64,000 nt of DNA from Streptomyces lienomycini (GCF_027947595.1 NZ_CP116257.1:4526001-4590000); one strand, 5' to 3'; positions 8,634 through 17,998 are shown, numbered from the stretch's first letter. Numbers and translations are program-made. The notes: generated from the letters alone by a model not told the origin.

Positions 8634-9971
8634 ATGCCCCCACGTCCACGCATGCTCGCCGCGGCGATCGCCGCCGCACTCGCCCTCGGCGCGCAGGCCG
8701 TCCCCGCCGTCGCGGCCGACGGACCGGCCGGCGACTCGACGACCACGACGTCCCGCGGTGTCGAGATACCCGCCTTCTACACCCCGCCGTCCGAACTCCC
8801 CGGCGCCGACGGCGCGCTGGTCCGCAGCGAGCCGCTCCCCCTGGCGCTCAGCCTGCCCGGCGTCGACGGCCCGCTTCCCGGCCGGGCGACCCGGCTGATG
8901 TACAAGTCCACCGACGCGAACGGCGAGGCGGTCGCCGTCACCGGCGCCTACATCGAGCCGGCCGCGAAGTGGCGCGGCGAGGGCCCGCGGCCTCTGGTCG
9001 CCGTCGCGCCCGGCACCATGGGGCAGGGCGACCAGTGCGCCGCCTCGATGGCCCTGGAGCACCCGCTGCAGCTCAACGGGCAGACGGTCTCGGTCGGTTA
9101 CGAGGACCTGTCCGTCTACCGGCTCCTGCTGCGCGGCGTCGCGGTCGTCGTCACCGACTACGTGGGCCTCGGCACCACCGACCGCCTGCACACCTACGTC
9201 AACCGCGTCGACGGGGCCCACGCGGTGCTGGACGCCGTACGCGCCGCCCGCTCCCTCGACTCGGCGTCCGTCACCGCCGAGTCCCGGGTGGGGCTGTTCG
9301 GGTACAGCCAGGGCGGCGGCGCCACGGCGGCCGCGGCCGAGCTCCAGCCCTCCTACGCCCCCGACGTCGAGCTGGCCGGTACCTACGCCGGCGCCCCGCC
9401 CGCCGACCTGACGAAGGTGACGGAGGCGATCGACGGCAGCGACCTGGCGGGCGCGCTCGGCTGGTCGCTCAACGGCTTCCTGCAGACCGAGCCGGCCCTG
9501 CGGCCCATCGCCGACCGGTACGTCAACGAGGCGGGCCGGGAGGCGCTGAAGGACCTGTCGACCATGTGCGTGGGCGACGCCCTCTTCGGCTACGGCGGCG
9601 ACAGCAGCACGGACTGGACGAAGACCGGGCAGTCCCTCGGCGACATCATCCGGGCCGAGCCCGCGCTCCAGGACTTCCTGGCCGAGCAGCGCATCGGCGC
9701 GCTCAAGCCCGCGGGACCGGTCCGTGTGGCCACCGGCACCAGCGACGATCTGGTCCCCCACGGGCAGGCCCGACGGCTGGCCGTCGACTGGTGCGACAAG
9801 GGCGCGAAGGTCACCTACGTCCCCGTGCTGCTGCCGGGCGTGGGCAGCGGCCTGCTCAACCACTTCGCCCCGCTGCTCACCGACCAGGGCAACGCCATCT
9901 CCTGGCTGACCGACCGGCTCGAGGGCGAGGCGGCCGGCTCCAACTGCTGGAGCATGCCGGTACAGCCCTGA
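8634..9971 (+). CDS. Secreted lipase/esterase (alpha/beta hydrolase, LIP family)
   Basis: 445 residues with a strong AGGAGG site 7 nt before the ATG. An N-terminal Sec signal peptide (basic start, hydrophobic AAAIAAALALGA, likely cleavage after AVAA near 28) predicts secretion. The nucleophile elbow is GYSQGGG with Ser225. An acidic residue (GTSDDLVP) and a late histidine (LLNHFAPL) complete a plausible triad. The domain order fits secretory lipases of the Candida LIP type seen in Streptomyces, which hydrolyse short and medium acyl esters. It stands alone and is followed by a hairpin. Confidence 0.85.
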   Translation: MPPRPRMLAAAIAAALALGAQAVPAVAADGPAGDSTTTTSRGVEIPAFYTPPSELPGADGALVRSEPLPLALSLPGVDGPLPGRATRLMYKSTDANGEAVAVTGAYIEPAAKWRGEGPRPLVAVAPGTMGQGDQCAASMALEHPLQLNGQTVSVGYEDLSVYRLLLRGVAVVVTDYVGLGTTDRLHTYVNRVDGAHAVLDAVRAARSLDSASVTAESRVGLFGYSQGGGATAAAAELQPSYAPDVELAGTYAGAPPADLTKVTEAIDGSDLAGALGWSLNGFLQTEPALRPIADRYVNEAGREALKDLSTMCVGDALFGYGGDSSTDWTKTGQSLGDIIRAEPALQDFLAEQRIGALKPAGPVRVATGTSDDLVPHGQARRLAVDWCDKGAKVTYVPVLLPGVGSGLLNHFAPLLTDQGNAISWLTDRLEGEAAGSNCWSMPVQP

Positions 9972-9990
9972 GCCGTACCGCACCGCCGCC

Positions 9991-10017
9991 GCCCGGGGCA
10001 TCCGCGCCGCCCCGGGC
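9991..10017 (+). terminator. Hairpin after the secreted lipase gene
   Basis: GCCCGGGGC / GCCCCGGGC, perfect 9-bp arms with a 9-nt loop, 20 bp after the stop codon. Confidence 0.65.
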
Positions 10018-10101
10018 AGCGGCTCCGGCATGCGCCCCTCCCGTGTTGCGGCACAGAATTCGCTCAGGCGAACTGTGGCGGAGCGACAGGAAGGCAGCGG
10101 C

Positions 10102-11640
10102 GTGGTCGACGCGAAGCCCGACGGCGGGTCCGGTCCCCGGAGCGGGAAGAAGATGCCGAGCTCGGTCGCGCACCTGCCGCGGCAGGTGCGCGAGGAGCTG
10201 GCCCGCCGGCTCCGCCGCACCAAGCGGGCCTTTCGCGAGGAGGACGTCCAGGTCGTCGAGAAACCCCTCCTCAAGCGCGCGGTCGGGGCGTCGGCGCTGG
10301 GCAACTGCATGGAGTGGTTCGACTTCGGGGTCTACAGCTATCTGGCCGCCACCATCGGCAAGGTGTTCTTCCCCGGCGCCTCCCCGGCCGCCCAGGTCAT
10401 CTCCTCCTTCGCCACCTTCGCCGCGGCCTTCGTCGTACGCCCGCTCGGCGGCCTGTTCTTCGGCCCGCTCGGGGACCGCGTCGGCCGGCAGAAGGTACTC
10501 GCCACCACCATGATCATGATGGCGCTCGGCACCTTCTCCATCGGTCTCATCCCCAGCTACGCCACCATCGGCGTCGCCGCCCCGATCCTGCTGCTGCTCG
10601 CCCGGATGGTCCAGGGCTTCTCCACCGGCGGCGAGTACGGCGGCGCGACCACGTTCGTCGCCGAGTACTCACCCGACCGGCGGCGCGGCTTCCTGTCCAG
10701 TTGGCTCGACTTCGGCACCTTCGTCGGCTACGCCCTGGGCTCGGCCCTGGTCACCGTGCTGAACCTGTCGCTGACCGACGCCCAGATGCTGCACTGGGGC
10801 TGGCGGCTGCCGTTCCTGATCGCCGGTCCGCTCGGCATCATCGGCCTGTACATGCGGCTCAAGCTGGAGGAGTCCCCGGCCTTCCAGCAGCAGCTGGACG
10901 AGCACGAGAAGGGCCTCGCCCAGGAGTCGGCGGGCAGCGAGTTCAAGACGATCGTGCGCGAGCACTGGCGCCCGCTGCTCGTCTGCATGGGCCTGGTGCT
11001 GCTCTACAACGTCACCAACTACATGGTCACCGGCTATCTGCCGACCTACCAGACGGAGACCCTGGACCGCTCCAGCGGCTTCGCGGACGTGCTCGTGCTG
11101 ATCGGCATGGTGTGGATCGTGCTGCTGATCACCTTCCTCGGCCGGCTCAGCGACCACGTCGGCAGACGTCCGCTGTACGCGGTCGGCGCCGCGGCGATGA
11201 TCGTCCTCGCGATCCCGGCGTTCCTGCTGCTGAGGGCGGACGGCGTCTGGGTGCCGGTCCTCGGGGTGCTGCTGCTGTCCACCCTGCTGGCCTGCTTCGC
11301 CGCGCCCAGTGCCGCCACGCTGCCGGCGCTGTTCCCGACCGCGGTGCGCTACGCGGCCATGGCCATCGGCTTCAACTTCGCCGTCGCGGCCTTCGGCGGC
11401 ACCACGCCGCTGGTCGCCGAGGCGCTGGTGAGCATCAGCGGCGACGAACTGATGCCCGCCTACTACCTGATGGTGGCCGGTGCCATCGGCCTGGTGACCG
11501 TGAGGTTCCTGCCGGAGAGCGCCCAGGTGCCGCTGCACGGCTCGCAGCCCATGGTCGGATCCCGGCAGGAGCAGCGTGAGCTGATCACCACCTCGAAGGA
11601 CCTCTACAGCTTCTCCAAGGACCGCTCGAAGGCCTCCTGA
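10102..11640 (+). CDS. MHS-family MFS transporter (ProP-like)
   Basis: 512 residues from a GTG placed after AGGAAGG; an upstream ATG would add 24 residues but has no ribosome-binding site. The MHS-family mark GNCMEWFDFGVYSYL opens the first helix, followed by GPLGDRVGRQKVL in the loop 2-3 motif and SPDRRRGFLSSWLDFG. Twelve membrane helices are expected. The relatives are proton symporters for proline, betaine and similar osmolytes or metabolites. A polar N-terminal tail of about 60 residues (basic, RRLRRTKRAF) precedes helix 1. The 3' end overlaps the convergent EamA gene by 37 bp. Confidence 0.88.
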   Translation: MVDAKPDGGSGPRSGKKMPSSVAHLPRQVREELARRLRRTKRAFREEDVQVVEKPLLKRAVGASALGNCMEWFDFGVYSYLAATIGKVFFPGASPAAQVISSFATFAAAFVVRPLGGLFFGPLGDRVGRQKVLATTMIMMALGTFSIGLIPSYATIGVAAPILLLLARMVQGFSTGGEYGGATTFVAEYSPDRRRGFLSSWLDFGTFVGYALGSALVTVLNLSLTDAQMLHWGWRLPFLIAGPLGIIGLYMRLKLEESPAFQQQLDEHEKGLAQESAGSEFKTIVREHWRPLLVCMGLVLLYNVTNYMVTGYLPTYQTETLDRSSGFADVLVLIGMVWIVLLITFLGRLSDHVGRRPLYAVGAAAMIVLAIPAFLLLRADGVWVPVLGVLLLSTLLACFAAPSAATLPALFPTAVRYAAMAIGFNFAVAAFGGTTPLVAEALVSISGDELMPAYYLMVAGAIGLVTVRFLPESAQVPLHGSQPMVGSRQEQRELITTSKDLYSFSKDRSKAS

Positions 11641-12545
11641 CGCCCCGCCGCGGGCCGTCGTCGTCCGCGGGTGAACGGAAGGGACACGCCCGAGCCGACG
11701 GCGACCCCGGCGAAGACCAGGGCGCTGCCCACGGCCTGGGCGGCGCCGTAGGAACCCGTGCCGACGAGCGGCGCCGTGCAGGCGGCGGCGACCGGGATCA
11801 GTCCGGAGAACAGGGTGGCGCGCTCGGCGCCGATCCGCTGCATGCCCATGTACCAGCACACGAACCCGACGACGGTGACCACCACCGCCTGCCACAGCAG
11901 CGCGCCCGCCTCGACGGCGTCGGGCCGCCGCAGCCACCCGGCACCGTCGGCCAGCACACCCACGACCGCCGACTCGGCCGCGGCGACGCCGCACACCACG
12001 GTGGACAGCAGTCGCGGGCCCAGGGGACGCAGTACGGGCACGGCGAGGACGGCGAAACCGACCTCGCCGGCCAGCGCGCACACGGAGAAGGCGATGCCGA
12101 CGCCGTCGGTGCGCCCCCAGCCCTGGACCGTGAAGGCCCCTACGGCCACGAACAACGCCCCGTACAGGACGATCCGTTGCGGCCCGCGTCCCTCCAGGAG
12201 GGGGACGAGGACGGCGACCACCACGGGCGCGCAGCCCACGAAGACGCCGGGCACCGCGGGTTCCGCCGTGCGTTCGGCGGCGAGGACGGCCAGGTTGAAG
12301 CCGACCATGCCCACGGCCGCCAGCAGGGCCAGGCGCAGCCACCGGCCCGTGCCGAGCGCCCGCAACCGGGCCGTCGCACCGGGCCCGGCCAACGGGACGA
12401 GGAGCAGGAAGGCCAGCCCGTAGCGCAGGAACTGGCCGCCCGCGTAGGGGTAGTCGCCGAGCAGGCTGTTGGCGGTGAAGGAGCCGCCGACGAGGACACA
12501 GGCGAGCGCGGCGAGCAGGGTCCCGCGCGTGGTGGTGGCGTTCAT
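11604..12545 (-). CDS. EamA/DMT-type transporter
   Basis: 313 residues from ATG; a GTG two codons upstream is an alternative. The chain is hydrophobic with ten predicted membrane helices in two EamA repeats: LVGGSFTANSLLGDYPYAGGQFLRYG at the start of the first and GFVCWYMGMQRIGAERATLFSGLIPVAA in the second. Members of this drug/metabolite superfamily export amino acids or other small molecules. The gene ends inside the end of the convergent MFS gene. No Shine-Dalgarno is evident. Substrate cannot be assigned. Confidence 0.85.
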   Translation of the reverse strand: MNATTTRGTLLAALACVLVGGSFTANSLLGDYPYAGGQFLRYGLAFLLLVPLAGPGATARLRALGTGRWLRLALLAAVGMVGFNLAVLAAERTAEPAVPGVFVGCAPVVVAVLVPLLEGRGPQRIVLYGALFVAVGAFTVQGWGRTDGVGIAFSVCALAGEVGFAVLAVPVLRPLGPRLLSTVVCGVAAAESAVVGVLADGAGWLRRPDAVEAGALLWQAVVVTVVGFVCWYMGMQRIGAERATLFSGLIPVAAACTAPLVGTGSYGAAQAVGSALVFAGVAVGSGVSLPFTRGRRRPAAGRQEAFERSLEKL

Positions 12546-12691
12546 GACCACGACGCTAGAGAGCGCGGCGGTCCACCACGGGGTCCACTTCGGGTGCGCT
12601 GTCGGGGACCAATCGGCGACGAGGGCCGCTCACACGCCCGTCACGACTTCTTCATCACGTGCATGCCACGGAAATCGCGGGTAGTCGGAGA

Positions 12692-12715
12692 GTCCCGATG
12701 CCAACACATCGGGAC
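12692..12715 (+). promoter_or_regulatory. Inverted repeat in the 5' region of the lipoprotein gene
   Basis: GTCCCGATG / CATCGGGAC, perfect 9-bp arms with a 6-nt loop (CCAACA), 46 bp before the GTG start. It could be an operator or a leader hairpin; a TTGACG at 12726-12731 follows it. No regulator is adjacent. Confidence 0.5.
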
Positions 12716-12760
12716 AGCAAGGGATTTGACGGAGATGAAACGATATGGGAGGTACTTCCA

Positions 12761-13510
12761 GTGCGCACCGGCAAAGGGGCAACCGCTGTGGCGACCGCGA
12801 GCGTCTGTGTCGCCCTACTGGCCGGCTGCGGCGGTGATTCGGGCGACGAGGGCGAGGCGTTCGAGGGGCAGAGCGCCGACGACATCGCCGCGAAGGCCGT
12901 CGAGGCCACCCGGCAGGCGAAGTCCATGCACGTGAAGGGCGACACGCGTCTGGAGGACGGGAGCACCGTCACCATTGACGTCTCGGTCGACCAGGAGAAG
13001 AACTGCGAGGGCACCATCGGCGCCGGCGGGACCGAGGCGGACGTACGCCACACCGACGCGACCCTCTACCTGCGCGGTGACGAGCGGTACTGGCGGACCG
13101 CGCTGAAGCAGCAGCCCGACGCGGCCCGCAAGATGGTGCCCGAGCTCCGGGACAAGTGGGTGAAGATGCCGGCGAACGACGCCACGACCGCCGGGGTCTG
13201 CGACAAGCAGGGTTTCGTCGCCGCCATGGACGAGGACGAGTCGGAGCGCCGGGGCATGAAGCGCGGCTCCACGACGGACGTGAACGGCGCGAAGGCCCTG
13301 GAGCTGACCAAGGACGCCTCCGGCGGCGAGAAGCTCACGCTGTACGTCGCGACGGAGGGCGAGCCGTACCTCCTCAAGACCACGACCGAGGGCGGCAAGA
13401 ACCCCGGCAGCGTCACGTTCGGCGAGTACGGCGAGACGGTGGATCCCGAACAGCCGCCGGCCGCCGAGACGGTCGACATGAAGGACCTCGCGGGCGGGCA
13501 GCGGGCCTGA
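12761..13510 (+). CDS. LppX/LprAFG-like lipoprotein
   Basis: 249 residues from GTG 8 nt after GGGAGG. Signal peptide VRTGKGATAVATASVCVALL ends in lipobox LLAGC, then a Gly/Ser/Asp linker. The mature part (DDIAAKAVEATRQAKSMHVKG..., later EPYLLKTTTEGG...GSVTFGEYGETVD) follows the LppX/LprAFG half-barrel seen in mycobacterial lipid carriers and in many Streptomyces lipoproteins. It would sit on the outer face of the membrane. Function is unknown; lipid or ligand holding is inferred from the family. A perfect inverted repeat lies in the upstream region. Confidence 0.8.
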   Translation: MRTGKGATAVATASVCVALLAGCGGDSGDEGEAFEGQSADDIAAKAVEATRQAKSMHVKGDTRLEDGSTVTIDVSVDQEKNCEGTIGAGGTEADVRHTDATLYLRGDERYWRTALKQQPDAARKMVPELRDKWVKMPANDATTAGVCDKQGFVAAMDEDESERRGMKRGSTTDVNGAKALELTKDASGGEKLTLYVATEGEPYLLKTTTEGGKNPGSVTFGEYGETVDPEQPPAAETVDMKDLAGGQRA

Positions 13511-13529
13511 CGGCCTCGGGCCCACCGTC

Positions 13530-14006
13530 CTAGGCGTCCCCGCGCTCCCGGTCCGAACTCGGCCACACGTAGGGCAGGTCGTCCGGGACCCCCGGGAACA
13601 GCTCGGCGTACACCTCGGGTTCCTTGCGCACCAGGGCCGAGCGGTGGCTGCGGTGGAAGGCCTCGTCGCCGAGCCAGGGAGGCAGTTCTCCGGCGGCCGC
13701 CAGCTCCGGCTGGTCCCGCACCGGCTCCCCCGGCCGGCTCTCGGCGAGCCCCGCGACCAGTGACGCCGCGCAGCTGTCCTGGTGGCCCTGCTCGCGCCAG
13801 ACCCGGCAGACGTCGAGGCCGTAGCGGACCAGTGCCTCCTCGTAGCCCGTCCACATCCGCACCGCCGGGTGCCGGCGCCAGCCGTAGCCGGGGACGGTGA
13901 GTCCGCGCAGCACCTGGAGCGCCTCGACGCGCTGTTTGCCGAGGCGGCGCCGGTCCAGGGCCAGGGCCGACTCCCGGAAGCCGGGGTGGGGGAGGAAGGT
14001 CTGCAT
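13530..14006 (-). CDS. MSMEG_6728-type protein (pyrimidine-dimer glycosylase-like fold)
   Basis: 158 residues from ATG. The start MQTFLPHPGFRESALALDRRRLGKQRVEALQVLRGL is the signature of a small actinobacterial family with a fold related to T4 endonuclease V; relatives are annotated MSMEG_6728 or Pyr_excise. Lysine and arginine near the N-terminus (LGKQRVE) fit such enzymes, but activity on DNA is not shown for this branch. It begins 16 bp after the Rieske gene's stop and may be the last gene of the crtI-crtB transcript, which would tie it to photoprotection by position only. Confidence 0.78.
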   Translation of the reverse strand: MQTFLPHPGFRESALALDRRRLGKQRVEALQVLRGLTVPGYGWRRHPAVRMWTGYEEALVRYGLDVCRVWREQGHQDSCAASLVAGLAESRPGEPVRDQPELAAAGELPPWLGDEAFHRSHRSALVRKEPEVYAELFPGVPDDLPYVWPSSDRERGDA

Positions 14007-14022
14007 CGCGATGCCGCTCCGT

Positions 14023-15044
14023 TCAGCCGGGGAACCGGCCGCGGGCACGCAGGTGTCCGCGGCGTTCGGCGTAGGCGAGGTCGTCGCGCCACAGGCGGCC
14101 CGCGGCGGCCCGCATCAGCAGGCGCAGGGCCGGTGCGAGGCGGCGGGCCAGGGGGAAGCCGGGCCGGTCCGAGGTGGCGAGCACCGCCTCGACGACCGCC
14201 GTGCGCGGCCGCCCGCTCGCGTCCGGTCCGAGCGGCGTGGCGTGGCTCTCCACGACCGACCCCGCGCCCTCGCCCTCGGTGATGCGCATGACGACGGTGC
14301 GGGGTCCGGGGGCGGTGAACTCGGCCCGTACGGGCACGACCAGGCGGCCGGTGAGCCGGAAGGAGACGTCCACGACGAAGCGGTCGCCGTTCCCGTCGTC
14401 GTGCGGGGTCTCGCCGGGTGTCCCGACGACGGTGAGGTCCACGAAGGAGTACGGGTGGAACCAGGCGCCGTGCCACGGGTCGAGCCGGTTGGCGACCACG
14501 TCCTCGGGCTCGCAGGTCCCCGCTCCCCGCCACACGGACGTCAGGGCCGTCGCCCGGGGCGGCCGGTCGGGCACGAGGGGGGCCGGGGTCGGCGGCTCCT
14601 CCCCCACGGTGTCCAGCCGTGCCCACACCAGTACGCCGTCGTCGTGGACCGGCAGGGGTTCCCAGCCGGCGAACGGGGCGCCGTCCAGGGCGAGTCCGTG
14701 CCAGTGGCACACGAGCGTGCCGCACCGCACCGGGCTGTCGGCCAGCGGCGCCCCGAGGTGGGGGCAGGCGCCGGGGCCGCCCACCAGTCGCCCCCGCGCG
14801 TCCCGCCAGACGACGACCTCGACGCCCTCGACGGTGCCGGACAGCGGGCGTGTGGGACGTACGTCGGTGCTCGCGCCGAGGACGTACCAGTTGCCCGAGG
14901 GGCGGGCCTCGGCCCGCTTGAGGGCGGCGGCGATGACGGCGGGGCGCGCCTCGCGCCACGTCGGCCGCTGCCGTTCCCAGGGGACGGCGCGGCGGCGCAG
15001 CCGCAGGGGAGGCGTCCTCGGCGGGGGCGGGGGTCCGGGCTCAT
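14023..15044 (-). pseudogene. Rieske DUF5914-type protein at the crtV position, frameshifted near its start
   Basis: The frame with the conserved sequence contains a Rieske [2Fe-2S] domain (CPHLGAPL, then CGTLVCHWHG) and a C-terminal DUF5914-like domain. That frame has no ATG, GTG or TTG before a GTG directly ahead of CPHLG. An ATG at 15042-15044 overlaps the crtB stop as ATGA, but it opens a different frame. One extra C in the run read from 15033 to 15023 would join them and give a normal PPRTPPLRLRRRAVPWERQR start. The simplest reading is a 1-bp deletion or sequencing error in the G5/G5 tract. Otherwise translation would start at a CTG or yield a protein missing the first Rieske strands. 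Such proteins accompany isorenieratene genes, role unproven. Confidence 0.75.
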
Positions 15045-16036
15045 CGGGGCTCCTTCACGTCGAGGGCTTCGCCGCCGCACGGCACGGGCGTCGGCGTGCG
15101 CCGTGCGCGCAGCCGGGCCGCCAGTACGCGTACGAGCCCGTCGGCGGCGACGGCCGCGCGGCGTCGGCGGGGCACCACCGCACGGTGGTGCAGTACCGCG
15201 TACCCGCCGTCGGCGATGGTGTCGAGGATCCTCCGGTAGAGCAGGAACGCGGTGCGGATGCAGGGACGGGCGACGGGGTCGAGCATGGCCAGTCCGGGCT
15301 CGGCCTCGCGGTAGACGCCCCGGGTGAGGTCCTCGGCGGCCCGCAGCGCGGCGGTGACGCGCGCGTCGTGGCGGCCGGTGCGCCTGCTCCAGAGCAGCAG
15401 GTCCCGCTGGACGCCGTGTGCGGCCAGCAGGTCGGCCGGGAGGTAGATCCGGCCGCGGTCGAGGTCCTCGCCGACGTCGCGCAGGAAGTTGGTCAGCTGG
15501 AAGGCGACGCCCAGGGCGGCGGCGTGCGGGGCGGCCAGGGCGCGGGCGGTCACGGTGCCGAGGACGGGGAGCATCTGGAGGCCGATGACGGCGGCCGAGC
15601 CGTGCATGTAGGCGCGCAGGTCGGCGTAGGTGGCGTAGTCGGTGACGGTGAGGTCGGCGCGCATGGAGGCCATGAAGTCGGTGAAGTGCGCCGGTTCGAT
15701 GGCGTACCGGTCGGCGGTGTCGGCCAGGGCGAGCACCACGGGCTCGTCGGTCGGTCCGCCGCCGGTGAGCGACCGCCGCAGCAGCCGGTCGAGGCGGGTG
15801 AGGGCGGCGGCACGCTCGGCGGGCGTGGCGTCGGCTGCCGTGTCGTCGACGATGTCGTCCGCCCACCGGGCGAATCCGTACAGGGCGTGCACGGCGGGCC
15901 TGCGGTCGGCGGGCAGGAGGCGGGTGGCCAGGAAGTAGGTGCGGCCGTGGCGGGCGTTGAGGAGCCGGCACCGGGTGTAGGCGGCGCGCAGTGCCGGGTC
16001 GGTGATGCCGGCGGCGTCGAGTTCGCGTCCGGTCAT
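15041..16036 (-). CDS. crtB: Phytoene synthase CrtB
   Basis: 331 residues. Squalene/phytoene synthase fold with both Asp-rich motifs: DDIVDD at 60-65 and DVGED at 187-191 followed by LDRGRIYLP. CrtB condenses two geranylgeranyl diphosphates head to head to phytoene, the first committed carotenoid step. Its ATG overlaps the crtI stop (ATGA) and its stop overlaps the ATG of the next gene, so the arm is translationally coupled. The gene looks intact. Its substrate supplier crtE is not in the locus, so GGPP must come from elsewhere if the enzyme works. Confidence 0.95.
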   Translation of the reverse strand: MTGRELDAAGITDPALRAAYTRCRLLNARHGRTYFLATRLLPADRRPAVHALYGFARWADDIVDDTAADATPAERAAALTRLDRLLRRSLTGGGPTDEPVVLALADTADRYAIEPAHFTDFMASMRADLTVTDYATYADLRAYMHGSAAVIGLQMLPVLGTVTARALAAPHAAALGVAFQLTNFLRDVGEDLDRGRIYLPADLLAAHGVQRDLLLWSRRTGRHDARVTAALRAAEDLTRGVYREAEPGLAMLDPVARPCIRTAFLLYRRILDTIADGGYAVLHHRAVVPRRRRAAVAADGLVRVLAARLRARRTPTPVPCGGEALDVKEPR

Positions 16037-17550
16037 CGGCGCCCGCTTCGTGCCGTGCCGGTGCGGGCCGGTGTGCCGGTGATGCGCGCGGCGGCCAGTT
16101 TCCCGGAGATCAGTACGGTCGGTACGCCGACGCCCGGGGTGGTCCCGCAGCCCGCGAGGACCGCGTTGTCGGTGCCGCGCACCAGGTTGCGGGGCCGGAA
16201 GGGCCCGGTCTGGGCGAAGGTGTGGGCGACGGAGAACGGGGTGCCCGCGGCATGCCCCTGCGCGGTCCAGTCGGCGGGGGTCACCAGGCACTCCTCCTCC
16301 ACGGCGGCGGCGATGCCGGTCAGTCCCCGGCGTTCCAGGGTGGCGAGCAGGCGGTCGCGGTAGCGGGGCGCGAGGTCGCTCCAGGCGCGGGCGCCGGGGC
16401 CGATGTCGGTGTTGGGGCAGGGCGCGAGGACGTAGTGGAGGTGGCGGCCCTCGGGGGCGAGGGACGGGTCGTGGGCGGTGGGCCGGGTGATCAGCAGGGA
16501 CGGGTCGGTCATGAGGGTGCCGGTCCTGGTCAGCTCGTCGAAGGTCCGCCGCCACTCGGCGCCGAAGGAGAGCGTGTGGTGGGCGAGGTGCGGCCAGGTG
16601 CGGGTGGTGCCGGCGTGCAGGACGACGGCGGAGGGCGCGTGCCGCAGGGCGACGGGGCGCCGCGGGCGTCGGCCGAGCAGCCGGTGGGCGACGGGCAGGT
16701 CGGGGGTGAGGACGACGGCGTCGCACGGGATGCGCTCGTGGTCGGTGACGACGGCGGTGACGCGGGCGCCGGACCGTTCCAGGCGGGTGACGTCCCGGCC
16801 GAGGCGCAGGTCGGCCCCGGCGCGGGTGGCGGCCGCGGCCATGGCGCGGGGCAGGGCGTGCATGCCGCCGCGCGGGAAGTAGACCCCGGCGACGGTGTCC
16901 ATGTAGGCGATGACGGCGTAGGCGGCCAGCGCCCGGGAGGGCGCGACACCGGCGTACAGGGCCTGGAAGGAGAAGACGCGTTGGAGGCGTTCGTCCGTCA
17001 GGAACCGTCCGATGCGGGCGTCCAGGCGGCCGAAGCCGCCGAGGGCGGCGAGCCGGGCCAGGTCGGGGGTGAGCAGGCCGAGGGGTGAGTCGAAGTTGGC
17101 GTCGATGAAGCGGCGCATCTGCACGGCGTACAGCCGCCCGAGCCAGTCGCGCAGCCGCTGGTACCCGGCCGCCTCCCGGGCCCCGGCGAAGCGTTCGACC
17201 TCCGCCTGCATCGCGTCGGCCCCGGTGTGCACGTCCAGGGTGCCGCCGTCGGCGAAGCACGCCCGGTAGGCGGGGTGCAGCGGCAGGAGTTCGACGTGGT
17301 CGCGCAGCCGCTCGCCGACGGCCGCGAAGGCCTCGTCGGCCAGGTCGGGCATGGTGAGCACGGTCGGGCCCGTGTCGAGGTGGTAGCCGCCGACTTCGCG
17401 CCGCCCGGCCCGGCCGCCGGGCAGCGGGTCGCGTTCGACGACCGTCACCCGCCGTCCGGCACCCAGCAGATGCAGGGCGGCGGACAGGCCGGCGAGCCCC
17501 GCACCGACGACGACGACGTGGTCGGTGCGGCCGGTCACCGTCCGCGTCAT
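16033..17550 (-). CDS. crtI: Phytoene desaturase CrtI
   Basis: 505 residues. FAD-binding motif [18 protein letters not shown] at 12-29, followed by [14 protein letters not shown] and the substrate-site region [15 protein letters not shown]. The C-terminal signature [24 protein letters not shown] is complete. CrtI introduces double bonds into phytoene to give lycopene, normally at the membrane. Its ATG overlaps the TGA of a 23-codon open frame upstream, the position where crtE normally ends. The 4-bp overlap with crtB marks an operon running leftwards. The gene looks intact. Confidence 0.95.
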   Translation of the reverse strand: MTRTVTGRTDHVVVVGAGLAGLSAALHLLGAGRRVTVVERDPLPGGRAGRREVGGYHLDTGPTVLTMPDLADEAFAAVGERLRDHVELLPLHPAYRACFADGGTLDVHTGADAMQAEVERFAGAREAAGYQRLRDWLGRLYAVQMRRFIDANFDSPLGLLTPDLARLAALGGFGRLDARIGRFLTDERLQRVFSFQALYAGVAPSRALAAYAVIAYMDTVAGVYFPRGGMHALPRAMAAAATRAGADLRLGRDVTRLERSGARVTAVVTDHERIPCDAVVLTPDLPVAHRLLGRRPRRPVALRHAPSAVVLHAGTTRTWPHLAHHTLSFGAEWRRTFDELTRTGTLMTDPSLLITRPTAHDPSLAPEGRHLHYVLAPCPNTDIGPGARAWSDLAPRYRDRLLATLERRGLTGIAAAVEEECLVTPADWTAQGHAAGTPFSVAHTFAQTGPFRPRNLVRGTDNAVLAGCGTTPGVGVPTVLISGKLAAARITGTPARTGTARSGRR

Positions 17551-17618
17551 CGGGCGCCTCCGACCGCGCGGGTCTCACTCGGCTGCGGGCTGCCGTCGCC
17601 GGCCGTGCTGGGGCGCAT
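17547..17618 (-). other. 23-codon open frame coupled to crtI, at the crtE position
   Basis: ATG preceded by GAGAGG, 23 codons (starts [10 protein letters not shown], ends AVGGAR), with its TGA overlapping the crtI ATG. In the usual crtE-crtI-crtB order, crtE (GGPP synthase) stands here and ends in just this kind of overlap. No polyprenyl-synthase DDxxD motif occurs anywhere in the region. It may be a remnant of crtE after an internal deletion, or a leader ORF that couples translation into crtI. Neither can be proven here. Confidence 0.4.
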
Positions 17619-17998
17619 CGCGGTTCCTCTCGTCGCCGGCCGCGGCGGTGAGCCGTGCCGGGTGTCCCGGCCGCGGGCCGAAGGCGCGGTCCGCGCCATG
17701 CTTTCCCTCTTCGCCCGTGCCACGCCGCCGCAAGGCCCGTACCCACCCGGCAGTCACCCGTTCGGCGGGTACCCCGGCCCCCGGCGGGCACCCGTGCCGC
17801 GCCGCCCAGCGCGCCGTGCGACCGCGGACGCCGCCGGGGCGGAATACTCCCCGGACCGGCGCGGACCGGCGCGGACCGGCGCGGACCGGCGCGGACCGGA
17901 GCGGACCGGCGCGGACCGGAGCGGGCCGGAAGGGACCGAGGCGGACCGGACCGCTCCGAACGGGCCGCTCCGAACGGGCGAACGGGAAGGAGGCGGGT
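17619..17998. promoter_or_regulatory. Divergent crtI/crtY control region with repeats
   Basis: This 380-bp stretch separates the two carotenoid arms and should hold both promoters. Its right half is built from repeats (listed separately); the left half shows no coding potential. No litR, litS or other regulator gene is adjacent, unlike several known Streptomyces carotenoid loci. No clear -35/-10 pair can be fixed by eye. Confidence 0.55.
17851..17978 (+). repeat. Ten 10-bp tandem units plus a duplicated 14-mer before crtY
   Basis: From 17851 to 17950 ten decamers follow in perfect register; six match GCGGACCGGM exactly and the others (CCGGACCGGC, GCGGGCCGGA, AGGGACCGAG and similar) differ at one to three bases. 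Directly after come two copies of CCGCTCCGAACGGG (17951-17964, 17965-17978). The crtY ribosome-binding site GGGAAGGAGG starts 6 bp later. Confidence 0.9.

Noticed and set aside
8503..8898. 131-codon frame beginning MNKVLPLVTPARL
   Set aside because: It overlaps the promoter and signal-peptide region of the lipase in another frame and is Arg/Pro/Ser-rich.
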